DNA of 64,000 bases from Panax quinquefolius (lineage: Eukaryota > Streptophyta > Magnoliopsida > Apiales > Araliaceae). Positions 48,431 through 59,013 of the stretch are shown here, piece after piece (the first letter of the stretch is position 1; every line of letters starts with the position of its first letter). The stretch spans positions 116,348,043 to 116,412,042 of the forward strand of contig CM035152.1 in NCBI GenBank assembly GCA_020205615.1, read 5' to 3'. The notes below the pieces were generated by a model. The model searched no databases and was not told the origin of the DNA. It saw nothing but the letters and a program-made list of their open reading frames with translations. The position numbers and the translations under genes were made by a program.

Positions 48431-49669
48431 AGATATCAAGGAGTATCTCGCGAGATGGATCTACACCACCGAGGCAAGCCTAACCGGTAAGAGGCGGATC
48501 CATCAACTCAAGGCATGAAATTCTACCACGAAGCGAGATGCACTCTACAAGAGAGATGCAGGATTAGGGTCTCCTCGTATGTCCGGACAAAGACCAAGCT
48601 CAAAGGCTCATGGATGAAATCCATGGTGGAGTATGTGGCCCACACATGAGAGGCCCCTTATCAAGAAGATCCTCAGAACATGGCATTATTGGCTTACACT
48701 CAAAGCTGACTGTGATGATCATGTCAAGAGGTGCTATCAATGCCAAATTCATGGGAATATCATCCACGCCCATCTAAGGGAACTCCACACTATGAGTTCG
48801 CCCTCACCCTTCTCAATGTGGGGAATGGACGTGATCGGGCCCATCGAGCCCAAAGCTAGTAATGGACATCCATTCATATTCACCATGATCGACTACTTCA
48901 CCAAGTGGGTAGAAGCAGCCTCTTTCCCCAAGGTTACCAAAGAAGTCATCATTGCTTTCATCAGAAACAATGTAGTCTATCGATATGGACAACCAGAGGT
49001 CATTGTGTTAGACAATGCTAAGAACCTCAACAACAAAATGATGGAGGAGTTATGTAGTAAATTCCACATCAAACACCTTAACTCCGTCATCTACCGTCCA
49101 AAGATGAATTGTACTATTGAAGCGGCTAATAAAAATATCAAGAAGATCATGCAGAAAATGTCCGCCAATCACAAAGGATGGCCTGACCTCTTGCCTCAGA
49201 CTTTATTAGCCTACGTAACTTCCATGCGTACTTCCACTAGGGCAACCCCCACGATTAGCCTATGGGATGGAAGCAAGGTTCCCCATGAGGTGGAAATGGA
49301 ATCCTCGTAGTATTCATGGATGCTCACTTGGATGAAGACCAATGGGTACAAGACAGTATCACCAATTGTCTTTGATAGACGAAAAGGCGAACCGCGCGGT
49401 AATCTTCCATGGTCAATTATATCAAAGAAGGATCGCACAATCCTACAATGTAAAAATTCCACTACTTGAATTCAAGCAAAATACGACTTGGTTTTGAAGA
49501 AGATCATTGACAACCAAGATCAATCTAAGGAAAATTTGCTCAATCGGGAAGGCCCATTTATTGTCAAGGAAGTATTGACGGAGGTGCTCTCGCACTACAG
49601 TGAAATGGATGGCGATGAATTTCTACAAACTTTATTAACTCGGACACCGTGAAACGGTACTATGTCTAA
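48431..49669 (+). pseudogene. Integrase of A-right
   Basis: 48633-49310 is open: HYWLTLKADCDDHVKRCYQC (zinc part), WGMDVIGPIEP (first D), VLDNAKNLNNK (second D) and IEAANKNIKKIMQ (E). The two residues before the Glu (NCTIEA for NG-VEA) are altered. The C-terminal part continues in other frames to KRYYV and TAA at 49667-49669. No chromodomain. Confidence 0.9.
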
Positions 49670-50907
49670 TGTTACCATCAAGCAAACATCCTGGTATTGA
49701 TCATTCCGTTACCAGTCATTCCGATTTTTACACCCTCTTTTCACAAACTCTTCTACCCCTCAAGGAAACATACACTTCAAACCAGCAGCCTGGTTTCACA
49801 TCACTTGGAACCAGCAACCTGGTTTCACTTCATTTCAAACCTTCCATACCATTTCGGTTATCCTACACATGGGATTGAACCTTTCACACCTGCAGTTTAT
49901 CCTAAATATGGGATTAAACTTTTTTACGCTTGCAGTTTGTCCTGAAAACAAGATCAAACTTCTTCCACATTTGCAGTTTGTCCCCATTATGGGATCAAAC
50001 TTTCTTTCTCCCGCAAAGATAGCTCCGCGCCACAAGATTCACACTTCTCTTCGGGTCAGCGATTCGTCCTGAGGGGCAAACTACGTCGACCTAATCTCCT
50101 TGATACATGGGAGTACGTAGGCAACCATATTCTATATGGCCCGGTCACAATAAGCAATAAAAAAAACAACAAAAACATTTCTGCCCTTTCTCTGCAAAAA
50201 CAAAAACAACAAAAACATTTCTACACCCATCTGCCTTTCACGTTCAGCGTTGAACCTCTTACACTGTGTTCGAACTACGCAGACTTGATCTCCTCTTCAA
50301 TGAGTACGAGGCGCCATTTATGGTTCGGTCCTACCCCTACCGTAACAAAAAATACTTGTCACACAAAGATCGATCAACCTTCAATACACCACATTTCATC
50401 TGGCTTCAACTCAAGGGGATGGAATTACCCAACCTCTCCTCACAAATAGAGATTCTATGACCATCTAAGTCAAGCACAGCCTCAAAGAGCAATACCAATC
50501 CATAAAAGATGAAATTAACTAGGCTTCTCACAAATAGAAGTATCGGGCGACCATCCGTGGTGTGGGTAAATCTCGGAGAGGAAAAGTCACACTCCTCTCC
50601 ACATTTCCATACAAAACCAAATTCCCAAGACACCAAAGATAAGTAGGGATACATAGAGATCAATGATCCGTTCTGAGAGACCCTGTGGTGGCTCAATGTC
50701 CACATATCAAGGATAAGTTCAGAATGCATCAAGATAATAAGGCCCTGAAGAAACAGGCAAATATCAAGCAAATATCATGGCACAACTGAAAGGGAAGTAA
50801 ATCAAAATATATTTCTCTACCATATATAATATTGTTTGATATATACATCTGAGTGATGTACATGACAAAATGGCTAAGCTAGTTTGTGCAGGAAAATACA
50901 AAGCTAT
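49670..50907. other. Convergent spacer between pol and DUF7745-like gene (A-right)
   Basis: No supported coding. Contains the 45-bp repeats (49868-50005) and a duplicated AAAAACAACAAAAACATTTCT block (50160-50225). Inverted counterpart of 3895-5137. Confidence 0.7.
49868..50005 (+). repeat. ~45-bp tandem repeat, three to four units
   Basis: Units contain GGGATTGAACCTTT or GGGATCAAACTT followed by TGCAGTTTGTCC. The same family as 4795-4990. Confidence 0.8.
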
Positions 50908-52440
50908 CTATGGATCTGTGTGTATACGAACTATCAAATCTAGCATAGCATCCCTCTCCGAAGAAGGAAGTAAAGCTGCAAGCTCCTGCTCAAGGGTATC
51001 TATACGAGCTAGCAAATCTGAGGCTAACTGCATGATGACATGATCCTCATCAATGTATGCACTTATATCGGCAAGAATGCCACCGTCTCGGGATCTCACG
51101 GAAGTGTTATCCAGAATGGCCACATCCCTAGCGTATAAAGCAAAGATCCTCTCCATAATTAATGCATCTCTGGCTGATCTAGCCTCATCCCTCTCTAATA
51201 GAGTGGAGTCTCTCCCATCAAGAGCTGTCAACATCGTGGCCCTAGCCTGATCTCTCTTATAGGTCATCAGATGTAAGCTCTGCTCCAAATACTGTGCTAA
51301 ATAATCGATAAATGTGGCACTTGGAGTGGGAGAATCTATCACATATGCTGGCATCCCAGCAGTCCAGTCCCCATCGATGGAAATGTCAGCCTCCTCTATA
51401 GGCTCCTCTTCGTCGAACTCAATATCCTTCACTGTGGATACTACCATAGTCGATGCAATCTTTGTCTCCATCCATGCTGAATACTCTGCACAATAACTCG
51501 GATGGCTGACGAAAAACTTAGCTAGCTCTCACTGATCCCAACACGTATACAACCTGGACCTGTCTGCTGATGATAGGTTCCGAGAAGCAAAACGTTGAAT
51601 CACCGCCCGCTCATATGGATTGAAATCCTGAAACTGGTCAAACTGACACATCATGGCCAGTGGGTGTTAGGTGATCATCCCTCTCAAACCAATGAGAGGA
51701 AGATAATCCATGCCCGAAGCATGAGTAATGAAGTTGTAGGGTGAACTAAGCCCTGAACACGTCAATATAGCGAATGGATCTCAATCCTCGCAAGGAAAAG
51801 TCGACCAAGATGCAAAGATCTCAGACACTCCATCGTCGGAAGGAGTATAACATGGCTATATCATGGGTGAAACAATATCCATGCCGTCTGAATGTGCCAA
51901 TCGGTCCAAATGTGACATAAACCACACGTACACCATAACCGAGCTACCTATGAATACTCTTGCCGGACAAGTGCATCAGTATGTAGCTGACCTCAGACTC
52001 TCTACGATAATCATCGGTACAATGGTATGACCCTCCCTAAGAGCTCTCACTGTTATGATAACCCCAATGTCCAACTCATCCATGTACCGTGGCATGTAGA
52101 CATATAACAATATGCACAGCAGCAGTACATCCACTCTGGCCAAACGCCAATGATCCTCCGGTGTGGTAAAATCCCCGAAATGCCATGCATAACTATCCTC
52201 GTAACCAAATCACAAATCGTAAAATGTTTGGATATCATGTGGTCGGATGTAATCTCATCTGCACCACTCTCACGCCTTAAGCCGGTGAGGGTCATGAATC
52301 GCCACTCATGTCCCCGATCGCCATCTCGCACGCAAGGTCTCGGCCCAAATGACAAGATCGCCAATCGTGCATACTCCTCCGTAGTAGAGTCAACTCTCGC
52401 AAATCGAAAAACTCGTCGTCTCGATACCCAATGCTTCTAG
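50908..52440 (-). pseudogene. Antisense DUF7745-like gene of A-right
   Basis: The C-terminal 187 codons (51471-50908) are intact: DEEEPIEEADI acidic start, then heptad-like DGRDSTLLERDEARSARDA and LASDLLARIDTLEQELAALL, a likely coiled coil, with TGA/TAG at 50908. The N-terminal DUF7745-like part (52440-51480) is broken by shifts but matches 2348-3355 of A-left (for example FMTLTGLRRES, MSTCHGTWMSWTLG remnants). Acts on unknown partners. Convergent with pol. Confidence 0.72.
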
Positions 52441-52924
52441 CATACCATCTATGAACCCCGTGGGAACTCAAACATCAACAAGGTCATAAGATATCTGCAA
52501 AGAATGATCTACAATCACCCTCGTCTGGTGGTGACATACTATCATACCATGAGCAAGATATCGTATGCCACCAAAATGGTGGGTATGATCAATACAAATT
52601 AACTATCAAAGAAGACATCATCAGACGGGCCGTAATCATAAGACCATCCAGGTCAATGTCAATATCTTTGGACATACATACATATGCATAACATAATAAC
52701 ATGCATGATACAATAGATGGAAATATGATATAGGGAATGAAAAACTATATATACATTCCTAAGTATATCATCATCTAATACATCTCTATACAACTAAAAT
52801 ACAAGGAAATGGGGCGAAGCTACCTAACATCTAACAGAGGCCTGTCAAAAGATATAACGAGAATGGGGCGAAGCTACCCAGCAGCTAACAAAGGCCTATC
52901 AAAAGAGATATCGAGAAATATACA
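52441..52924 (-). other. Spacer between PMD and DUF7745-like genes (A-right)
   Basis: AT-rich with GGGGCGAAGCTACC repeated at 52811 and 52865 and a TTTGCAG acceptor-like site near 52495. Possible ATG at 52639 (minus) for an upstream exon; not resolved. Confidence 0.4.
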
Positions 52925-53775
52925 TCAGAAGAAGTCAATGGTATTGATGTCCACATCCTCTATCATGTCCATCTGATGTAACTCCTCCTGAGTCACTACA
53001 TCTCTATCTAAAGGGATGTCAGGCCTATACAAGGGAGGATCTACACCGGCAAAGCCATATGGGTCACCTGAGGGGCCAACGCCAGAACTGGAAGGATCAA
53101 AAATATCTGCCTCTGAAGGATCTCTACCCAAATGCCGGATAAAGAAATGTGCCCGACAAACTAACTACGTCAAATCAAATCAACTATGTGTCATATGAAT
53201 TCGATCTTTGACACAAAGCTAGCCAATCTCATCATCATCACGGATCCTAGAACCATATCCCCATAAACTATGTGGCGGCGCGTCCGAGCTCCAATGGTAC
53301 GAGGGAACCACCAATGCCGAACATCTCCCGAGTGCGGGGGCCTTCGATAATGTGTAACCGCTAATCCCCAACAATGGGATATTAGTGACGGGTGATCGCG
53401 AAATAGCCAATAACGCTCGGCAGAGGCAAGATCGTGATGCTTAATCTCTCTGTAGTGCTTCCGATAAAGACGCTCTCCTAAGTAGAGCTCCCATCCTCCA
53501 TCTCAGAAAGAGAGGAACCCTACGGTGGACATAACGTGCTCGACACCAGTCGGGTACCCATCCTCAAAACCAATGCTCAAATGTTCCCCAGAGTAGGGCA
53601 CCCACGTGATGACATCCGCCGCCAACAACTCCAACAGAAGCGACAATGGGTGAAACCTCAAAGAATACGGGACCTCCGCCAAGATGGAATGATGCCATCT
53701 CCGTCCTTGTGGATAGGTATCTAAACCTAACACACTCACAGGACGCAAACATGGAAGCCTCTCATAGGCCCAAAA

Positions 53776-53854
53776 CTGCCAACACAAAGGCAAACATCTA
53801 CTGTTAGTCAACGCTCTTAACCTGTACATGGGAAAAGACAAGAGAAATACTCAC
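53776..53854 (-). other. Intron 2 of the PMD gene (A-right)
   Basis: GTGAGTATTT ... TTGTGTTGGCAG, 79 nt, the same length as in A-left. Confidence 0.8.
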
Positions 53855-54499
53855 CAGTAGAAATGGGTAGAATCCTAACCAAACCTCGGTCAAACCCTGC
53901 GATCGCATGCGCATTCCCCTAAGGAAGTAAACAAAGGTGTAGGAACCCCAATCATAGTCTCCTATACGGTTCACGTGTCGAGTGGCGCTGATCAAAGCGA
54001 AGGAAATCGTAGAAGAGTTATCTGCTATGAAGCTCCCAATAATGATCATCAGAACAATCGTTTGAAGAATGCGATCCCCGACTCTCACATCATCGGTATA
54101 GGCTCACTCAATGCCCACTCATAGCATCTACGCTCAAAGGACTCAGACGCACAGTCCGCCTCGAGCGCCAATTCTAACTCCTAACAAGGATCTGACGGTA
54201 GTAGGGGTGATATTCACCGTGCAAGGCACCGGATCCCCTCCAAACTATATACCTATGATAAACTGCCAATCCATCGGCGTCATCATCACCTCACAGTCCA
54301 ACAAATGGAGTGACTAAGTCTGGTAAAACCACCGCTTAGACAATGCCTTGAGGTAACCCCAGGGACAGCGACTGGGAAGGATGGAAAAGAATGTCCCGAA
54401 TCCCCAGCCATCTATAATCGCTCTATAGTTATCATGCAAGGCCTGATACATAGAGTGGATGCTAAACCAATTCCCTCGAGGCTGTGTAAAGCAGGGAAC

Positions 54500-54580
54500 C
54501 TGCATCAAATATAAATCAACATCAAAACCCTTCACTCCTCATCAATAGGAAAGAAGGAAGATTAAGATCTAACTTCATAC
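54500..54580 (-). other. Intron 1 of the PMD gene (A-right)
   Basis: GTATGAAGTTAG ... TTTGATGCAG, 81 nt (82 in A-left), with strong similarity along its whole length. Confidence 0.7.
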
Positions 54581-56009
54581 CTCATTTAAGGTAGTAAATC
54601 AAGGATGCTAACTCAAGTCACCCGTAAGATCCGGGTTCGCCACTTAATTCCTCGGTAACTCCCTACGGGGAACACGTGCGAGGGAGTAGAACCTCAACGG
54701 TACATCCTCCTCCTCGCCCTCGACACATCCTAACTTCAACCCGGATAGATTTAATCACCGCTTCCACCAAATGACGAGGTTTGCTTTAACAGAATCGGGT
54801 AAAGGTACTTTAAGCCTCCTCCTCCAAGAACCGCTTCTGGGCTGATCCGAATCCATAATATCTAGACAACAAGTCTCCAAATCACCTCAGAAAGGGTGTG
54901 GTAAATTCTTACCTGGAGCTTCTCAAAATGCATCTTATGACTACATGCATGCTTACATTATTTTAACATACATCTACAGTAGAGTTAAAAAATGCATGAC
55001 TACCCAATGCCTACGTTTTGGAATAAATTTTCCATAGCCCCCTTTGTAAATGGGACTATCCACATGCACATAGGCATGACTAGGTGGCCATTCAGTAGTA
55101 CACCTACCAACAGTCATATACATTCTACATGCATCATAGTAAAAAATCTGTAAGTGTATTCTAATTATCAGGGTTATTTTACTTTTCTACCTTTACTCAT
55201 TTGTCCTCATATAGGATAAGAAATGACAGTAAAAGGTGCCAATTTGACCGCTTCAAAAGTCAAATTTTTTCACATCATTATGTTCAAAGATAGTTTAATA
55301 CTAACATTTACTATGTTGAATATTTTTATCAAATCATATCAAGATACATATTCACTACTATTTTCTAAATGCATTTCACGTGATAAGTCATTTTCCAAAT
55401 GGATAGAAATGGAAAAGAATACATGCATATGTTACCGTGATGTTGAAAGAACGCTTGCATGCGGTGGCGAGATATGCAGAAGTTGCTCGAACTCAACACG
55501 ATCAAGAAGAGCTCTCGATTTCCTTCATCTGTCACAGCCTTTGAAAATGACTTATGAAAGCAACCCATGGGCTTTAGATAGCCACGATTGGCCCACACAG
55601 TCCACTCATGCTCTGCTAGATGTACTGCAAGACTTATATAGGACCCACACCTCGGCTTGGTCCGGTAGAGTTGCAAAAGAGGTCTCACAAGCTAAAAGGC
55701 CAAATCAGAGTAAAAACACTACGCACGATTGAGCTTTAATAGCTTTGAAATCCTTGTGTTCACGGGTCAAAATTTGGCTCCACATGTCACACATCGGTAT
55801 TCTACCGCATACAAGGTATACGATATCGATGGCCTCAACTTTCATAAATCATGCTCAAGTGATACCTCACAAGGTCCGATGCCATCAAGATCAAAGGTCA
55901 AATAGCATCGACACTATCCCCCCATGGGGTTATAACGCGTAATCTCGGTCATTTAACTCAACATGACATATCCTCGACGGGGGTTACAACACCGAAGTTG
56001 CAAACTAAT

Positions 56010-56270
56010 GAAGTATCCCCGGTGTGGGTTACAACACAATTCAACCATTGATACATAAATCAATGAAGGTCAAGCAACCTTGACATCACTGCAGCCGGTG
56101 GCAAGTAAACCCATCAAAGCAACGTATCTATGTCTACGTATCCCCAACGGGGGGTCACAACACGATGCAACCATTGATATATGCATCAACGAAGGTCAAG
56201 CAGCCTTGACAATGCACCCAACAGGATCTATCCGTTGATACACACATCGGTGAAGGTCGGTCAGAAAGAC
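56010..56270 (+). repeat. ~125-bp repeat with paired hairpins
   Basis: Two and a half units. Each has GGGTTACAACAC or GGGTCACAACAC, a stem around a 6-nt loop (CATTGAT/ATCAATG at 56046-56065; TTGAT/ATCAA at 56174-56189) and GTCAAG-CARC-CTTGAC (56069-56084 and 56195-56210, both perfect 6-bp stems). Confidence 0.85.
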
Positions 56271-56630
56271 GATAAATACATACATGTGGCAAAGAATTCT
56301 CGACAGATGGTAGGATATGTTATACACATCCTCAAATAGACAAGCTTTCTCCCCACGGATCTCTTTCACACAAGAGGCACATCAATGCAATAGAAGTCCA
56401 TGTCTAGGATTCACGACTTTGGTGATAGCCCCAACGTCAACATCCTTGAAGACTTGGATCGCATGTCCAAGACATCACTGATTATCATCCCAACAGGATT
56501 AACAGGGAATGGACAATCATCTCATCATACATTTACATCATGTTGCTGCACATAGCATCATGTTTATCTGTTGCATTTCAAGTATCTAGGATTCTTTATC
56601 CTATTTATGCCTTGCATTACATGAATATGA

Positions 56631-56644
56631 TAAAGAGGGGCATC
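56631..56644 (+). other. Polypurine tract of A-right
   Basis: AAAGAGGGGCATC directly before the LTR start TGTAGAAAC. Standard plus-strand primer position. Confidence 0.85.
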
Positions 56645-56701
56645 TGTAGAAACTTGAAATTTTCTGCACACTTGTTACTAACATTGTAGGAGGGTAGAAT
56701 C

Positions 56702-57108
56702 GTCTTTTAGAGATAACCCTGGAAGACAGCTCACATCCATTTCGGATACTGCCGGAAGTTCAGCCTCAAACCCGGAACACACACCGGGACTATAATTTCC
56801 AATTCTGGAACACATACCGAAACATCATTTCCAACCTCGGAGATAACCCCAATTTTTGTCCTTGGCGATACCCCCAAGGAATGTTGTTGCAGTTCCGGCG
56901 ATAACCCCGAAAATGCTTGTTTCAAGTACATGCGATCACTTCAATCGGACCTCCCATCGAGGCACTCATACCACATGAGACCGGAGACTAACACCGGCAT
57001 ATGCGCATTCACAGATGACATCATGGCATTCAACACTTGCAGTAGTCCAATCTCAGATGTAACCCTGAGAAATGTCTGCTTTCAACTCAAATCGGCGATA
57101 ACCCCGAT
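56702..57108 (+). repeat. Array of ten hairpins in U3 of A-right LTR
   Basis: Stems and loops: 56702-56727 (9 bp incl. two G-U, loop AGATAACC), 56740-56757 (6 bp), 56771-56788 (CCCGG/CCGGG), 56803-56822 (5 of 6), 56837-56852 (weak), 56859-56880 (TCCTTGG/CCAAGGA, loop CGATACCC), 56893-56912 (5 of 6), 56981-56997 (CCGG, 9-nt loop), 57051-57070 (TCTCAG/CTGAGA, loop ATGTAACC), 57091-57108 (ATCGG/CCGAT, loop CGATAACC). Confidence 0.88.
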
Positions 57109-57513
57109 GAAGAGTCAAACGTCATCTTTCTACCTCAGCATCTGCACATCGTCTCAACACTTCATACATATATACATACAACAATGTCCTTCAAGAACCA
57201 GGAGTTCCAATCCCAAGTGACTATTACGCGTGGCAGCACAGCGAATAGAATTTGAAGCTTGAAGACCATGGGTATGGTCCCCTCTTCCTGACTTCGTACA
57301 ACCTCTAATCCATGTCATTGCGTAACTCTCGACACAAGCAGTCCAAAGAAGGTCATATATACCTTGTTCGAATGCTTAGATTGAAGTTCTGCAAGTTCGA
57401 GCGGATATCACAGTGCATGGGTGCACGTACTTCGAGACAACGGGACCCGCGGAACCTCGAACAACTGCAGGTGCATCTGCGGCTGCCGTAGGTACACCTG
57501 CGGCTCCCCCTTC

Positions 57514-57521
57514 TATAAATA
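57514..57521 (+). promoter_or_regulatory. TATA box of A-right LTR
   Basis: TATAAATA, followed by AGAGGGCTCGGGGCAGCC; aligns with the A-left TATA region. Transcription would start about 30 bp downstream. Confidence 0.8.
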
Positions 57522-57909
57522 GAGGGCTCGGGGCAGCCATTTTGAAAGGGGAAAAGGCGAGGAAGCCCTGTCCAATTTGTTTTATACACACCATATATTG
57601 AGTGATTGCTCTTTTTAAACACATGTTAGCTCACATATAGCTATACATTTACCAAATAGGAGCCGAGTATTCATCCATATAGAGTCATGTGTTCTACATC
57701 ATTGGCATTGCACTGTAAGCATTCTAACACTCTATAAAGCCTTTCTCTTCATCTTTGCGGACTTGATCCGTGGTTTTATTTTCATGTCAGATATATATAC
57801 TTATATATGTATATAATTTATATATGGATCAAACATTATCGAAGTTATGCCTCGATTGAGCCTGAACTTGATGCCCGAGCTTTTATTTGCTTTTACTTGC
57901 TTTTTATCG

Positions 57910-57942
<33 letters not shown>

Positions 57943-57958
57943 CATTCTGTCGGGCACC

Positions 57959-58156
57959 GAGTTTACTTGAGGCCTTTTATCGCTTTTATTTACATTCATC
58001 CCGCTAGAGTTTACTTAATGGCGGTTGATCGCTTTTTGTACGACTTTATTTACATTCAAGTCCCGCCTGGAGTTTACTTCGTGGCGGATGATCGCATTTA
58101 TTGCTTTATTTACATTTCTGATCCCCCATGGAGTTGCTTCGTGGTGGTTGATCATG
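57959..58156 (+). repeat. 48-63-bp tandem repeat in R/U5 of A-right LTR
   Basis: Four units starting at 57959, 58007, 58070 and 58131: GAGTTTACTT, GGCGGTTGATCGCTTT, TTATTTACATTC. Not seen in the A-left LTR. Confidence 0.88.
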
Positions 58157-58973
58157 CATATATATATATATATATAACTGCTTACTGCTTTCCATACAAA
58201 CTGCAGTACCATATGAGCTTAGGAATCATGTGATCACAGATTTAGTCTACTGAATCTAGATTCGGTTCCCATGATGGATCTTTTTTAGCTGTAAACAGCT
58301 TGTACATTATTTACAGTGTACGAATGTCCTTAGATGGCTATCATGCCCATAAGGAGTTCGGCACTACTGTATATTATTTTCTCGAAGATGCCTCGCATCT
58401 CGAAAATAAAAGAAAACAAGTCGAACATTTAAAAATAAAATGGAAGTATGAAAAGGTCTCAGTTCTTATTGAGCACTGGGTTTGAAAAAACCTCTTTTTA
58501 TAAAACTTCATTGCTATATCTAGTTAAAACTGAATTTTTCTATAAATTCAAACCCGGTGTATATAGGTGAGAACGAGGCCTCGCACTACTTTTAAATAAT
58601 TGCACATTGATCCACACACACACACACACATTTATATAACAGTTTCTTTGGAAAGTGGTGGTCACCGTGGTAACACGGATGTCAGTGGTTGCCTAACACC
58701 TTCCCTCCGCATAATCAAGCCCCCGGACCCATAATGAATCTCAGTTTCACAGACCCGTTTAGCAGTGTTAAATCACTAGGTCAATGTGCAAACCTTTTCG
58801 GTTGCGTTGGTGTAACTAGTTAAAAACACCAACTGGCGACTCTTAACAGTCCATCGTCGACATTACATATGTCGGACCTCATTCACTTGTTTTTTCAAAC
58901 AAATCTCACCTAATAATGAGAACACCAAAGAACAAGTAACGAAAAGGGACAAATAAAAATCCCGACGTCGACA

Positions 58974-59013
58974 ATATACTTAAAATAAAATTTAAAGTCT
59001 TTTGGATTATTTA
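58974..59013. other. Host sequence between A-right and element E
   Basis: 40 bp, AT-rich, unassigned; the only part of the window left of E not clearly inside an element. Confidence 0.5.

Larger units (their letters stand above)
52925..54856 (-). pseudogene. Antisense plant-mobile-domain (PMD) gene of A-right, spliced
   Basis: Start ATG at 54856 gives MDSDQPRSGSWRRRLKVPLP, the only visible in-frame start, with a matching region in A-left. Exon 2 (54499-53855) includes NWFSIHSMYQALHDNYRAI, a CPWGYLKALSKRWFYQT helix, MDWQFI and SFIADNSSTISFAL, NRIGDYDWGSYTFVYFLRG. Exon 3 (from 53775) starts FWAYERLPCLRPVSVLGLDT with GRRWHH and DVITWVPYSGEH. The last exon ends VDINTIDFF and TGA at 52925-52927. 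These are standard PMD landmarks in order. Frameshifts in exons 1 and 2 and stops in exon 2 inactivate it. PMD proteins are plant-specific, nuclear where studied, and often carried by transposons. Confidence 0.8.
54857..56644. other. 3' untranslated region of A-right and upstream region of the PMD gene
   Basis: No recognised gene. For A it is the 3' end of the transcript; for the antisense PMD gene it is the promoter side. It contains GGGTTACAACAC repeats and hairpins (55920-56270). A 169-codon open stretch at 55223-55732 has no recognisable features. Confidence 0.6.
33140..58973 (+). mobile_element. A-right: giant Tat-lineage Ty3/gypsy retrotransposon with antisense genes
   Basis: Order: gag (33140-35260), protease (split by B1), linker, RT, RNase H, aRNH, integrase (to 49669), spacer, DUF7745-like and PMD genes on the opposite strand (50908-54856), 3' region with hairpins, polypurine tract and 3' LTR (56645-58973). 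The 5' LTR and leader are cut off by the B2 insertion; they should lie left of the window. Without B1 about 16.3 kb remain, so the full element would be near 20 kb. It is the host of B1 and B2 and therefore the oldest layer. Confidence 0.88.
56645..58973 (+). repeat. 3' LTR of A-right
   Basis: 2329 bp from TGTAGAAACTTG to CCCGACGTCGACA. U3 holds the hairpin array (56702-57108), TATA at 57514, R/U5 holds TA microsatellites (57912-57941, 58158-58177), a 61-bp tandem repeat and (CA)n (58611-58630). Possible target duplication ATATA at 58974-58978; its partner is off-window. Confidence 0.9.

Noticed and set aside
55223..55732. A 169-codon open frame on the plus strand
   Set aside because: No recognisable motif, lies in the 3' untranslated region of A-right, uneven composition, and no support from a second copy within the window.
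57807..58233. Tyr-Ile repeat frames near the A-right LTR end
   Set aside because: They translate (TA)n microsatellites and the 61-bp repeat.
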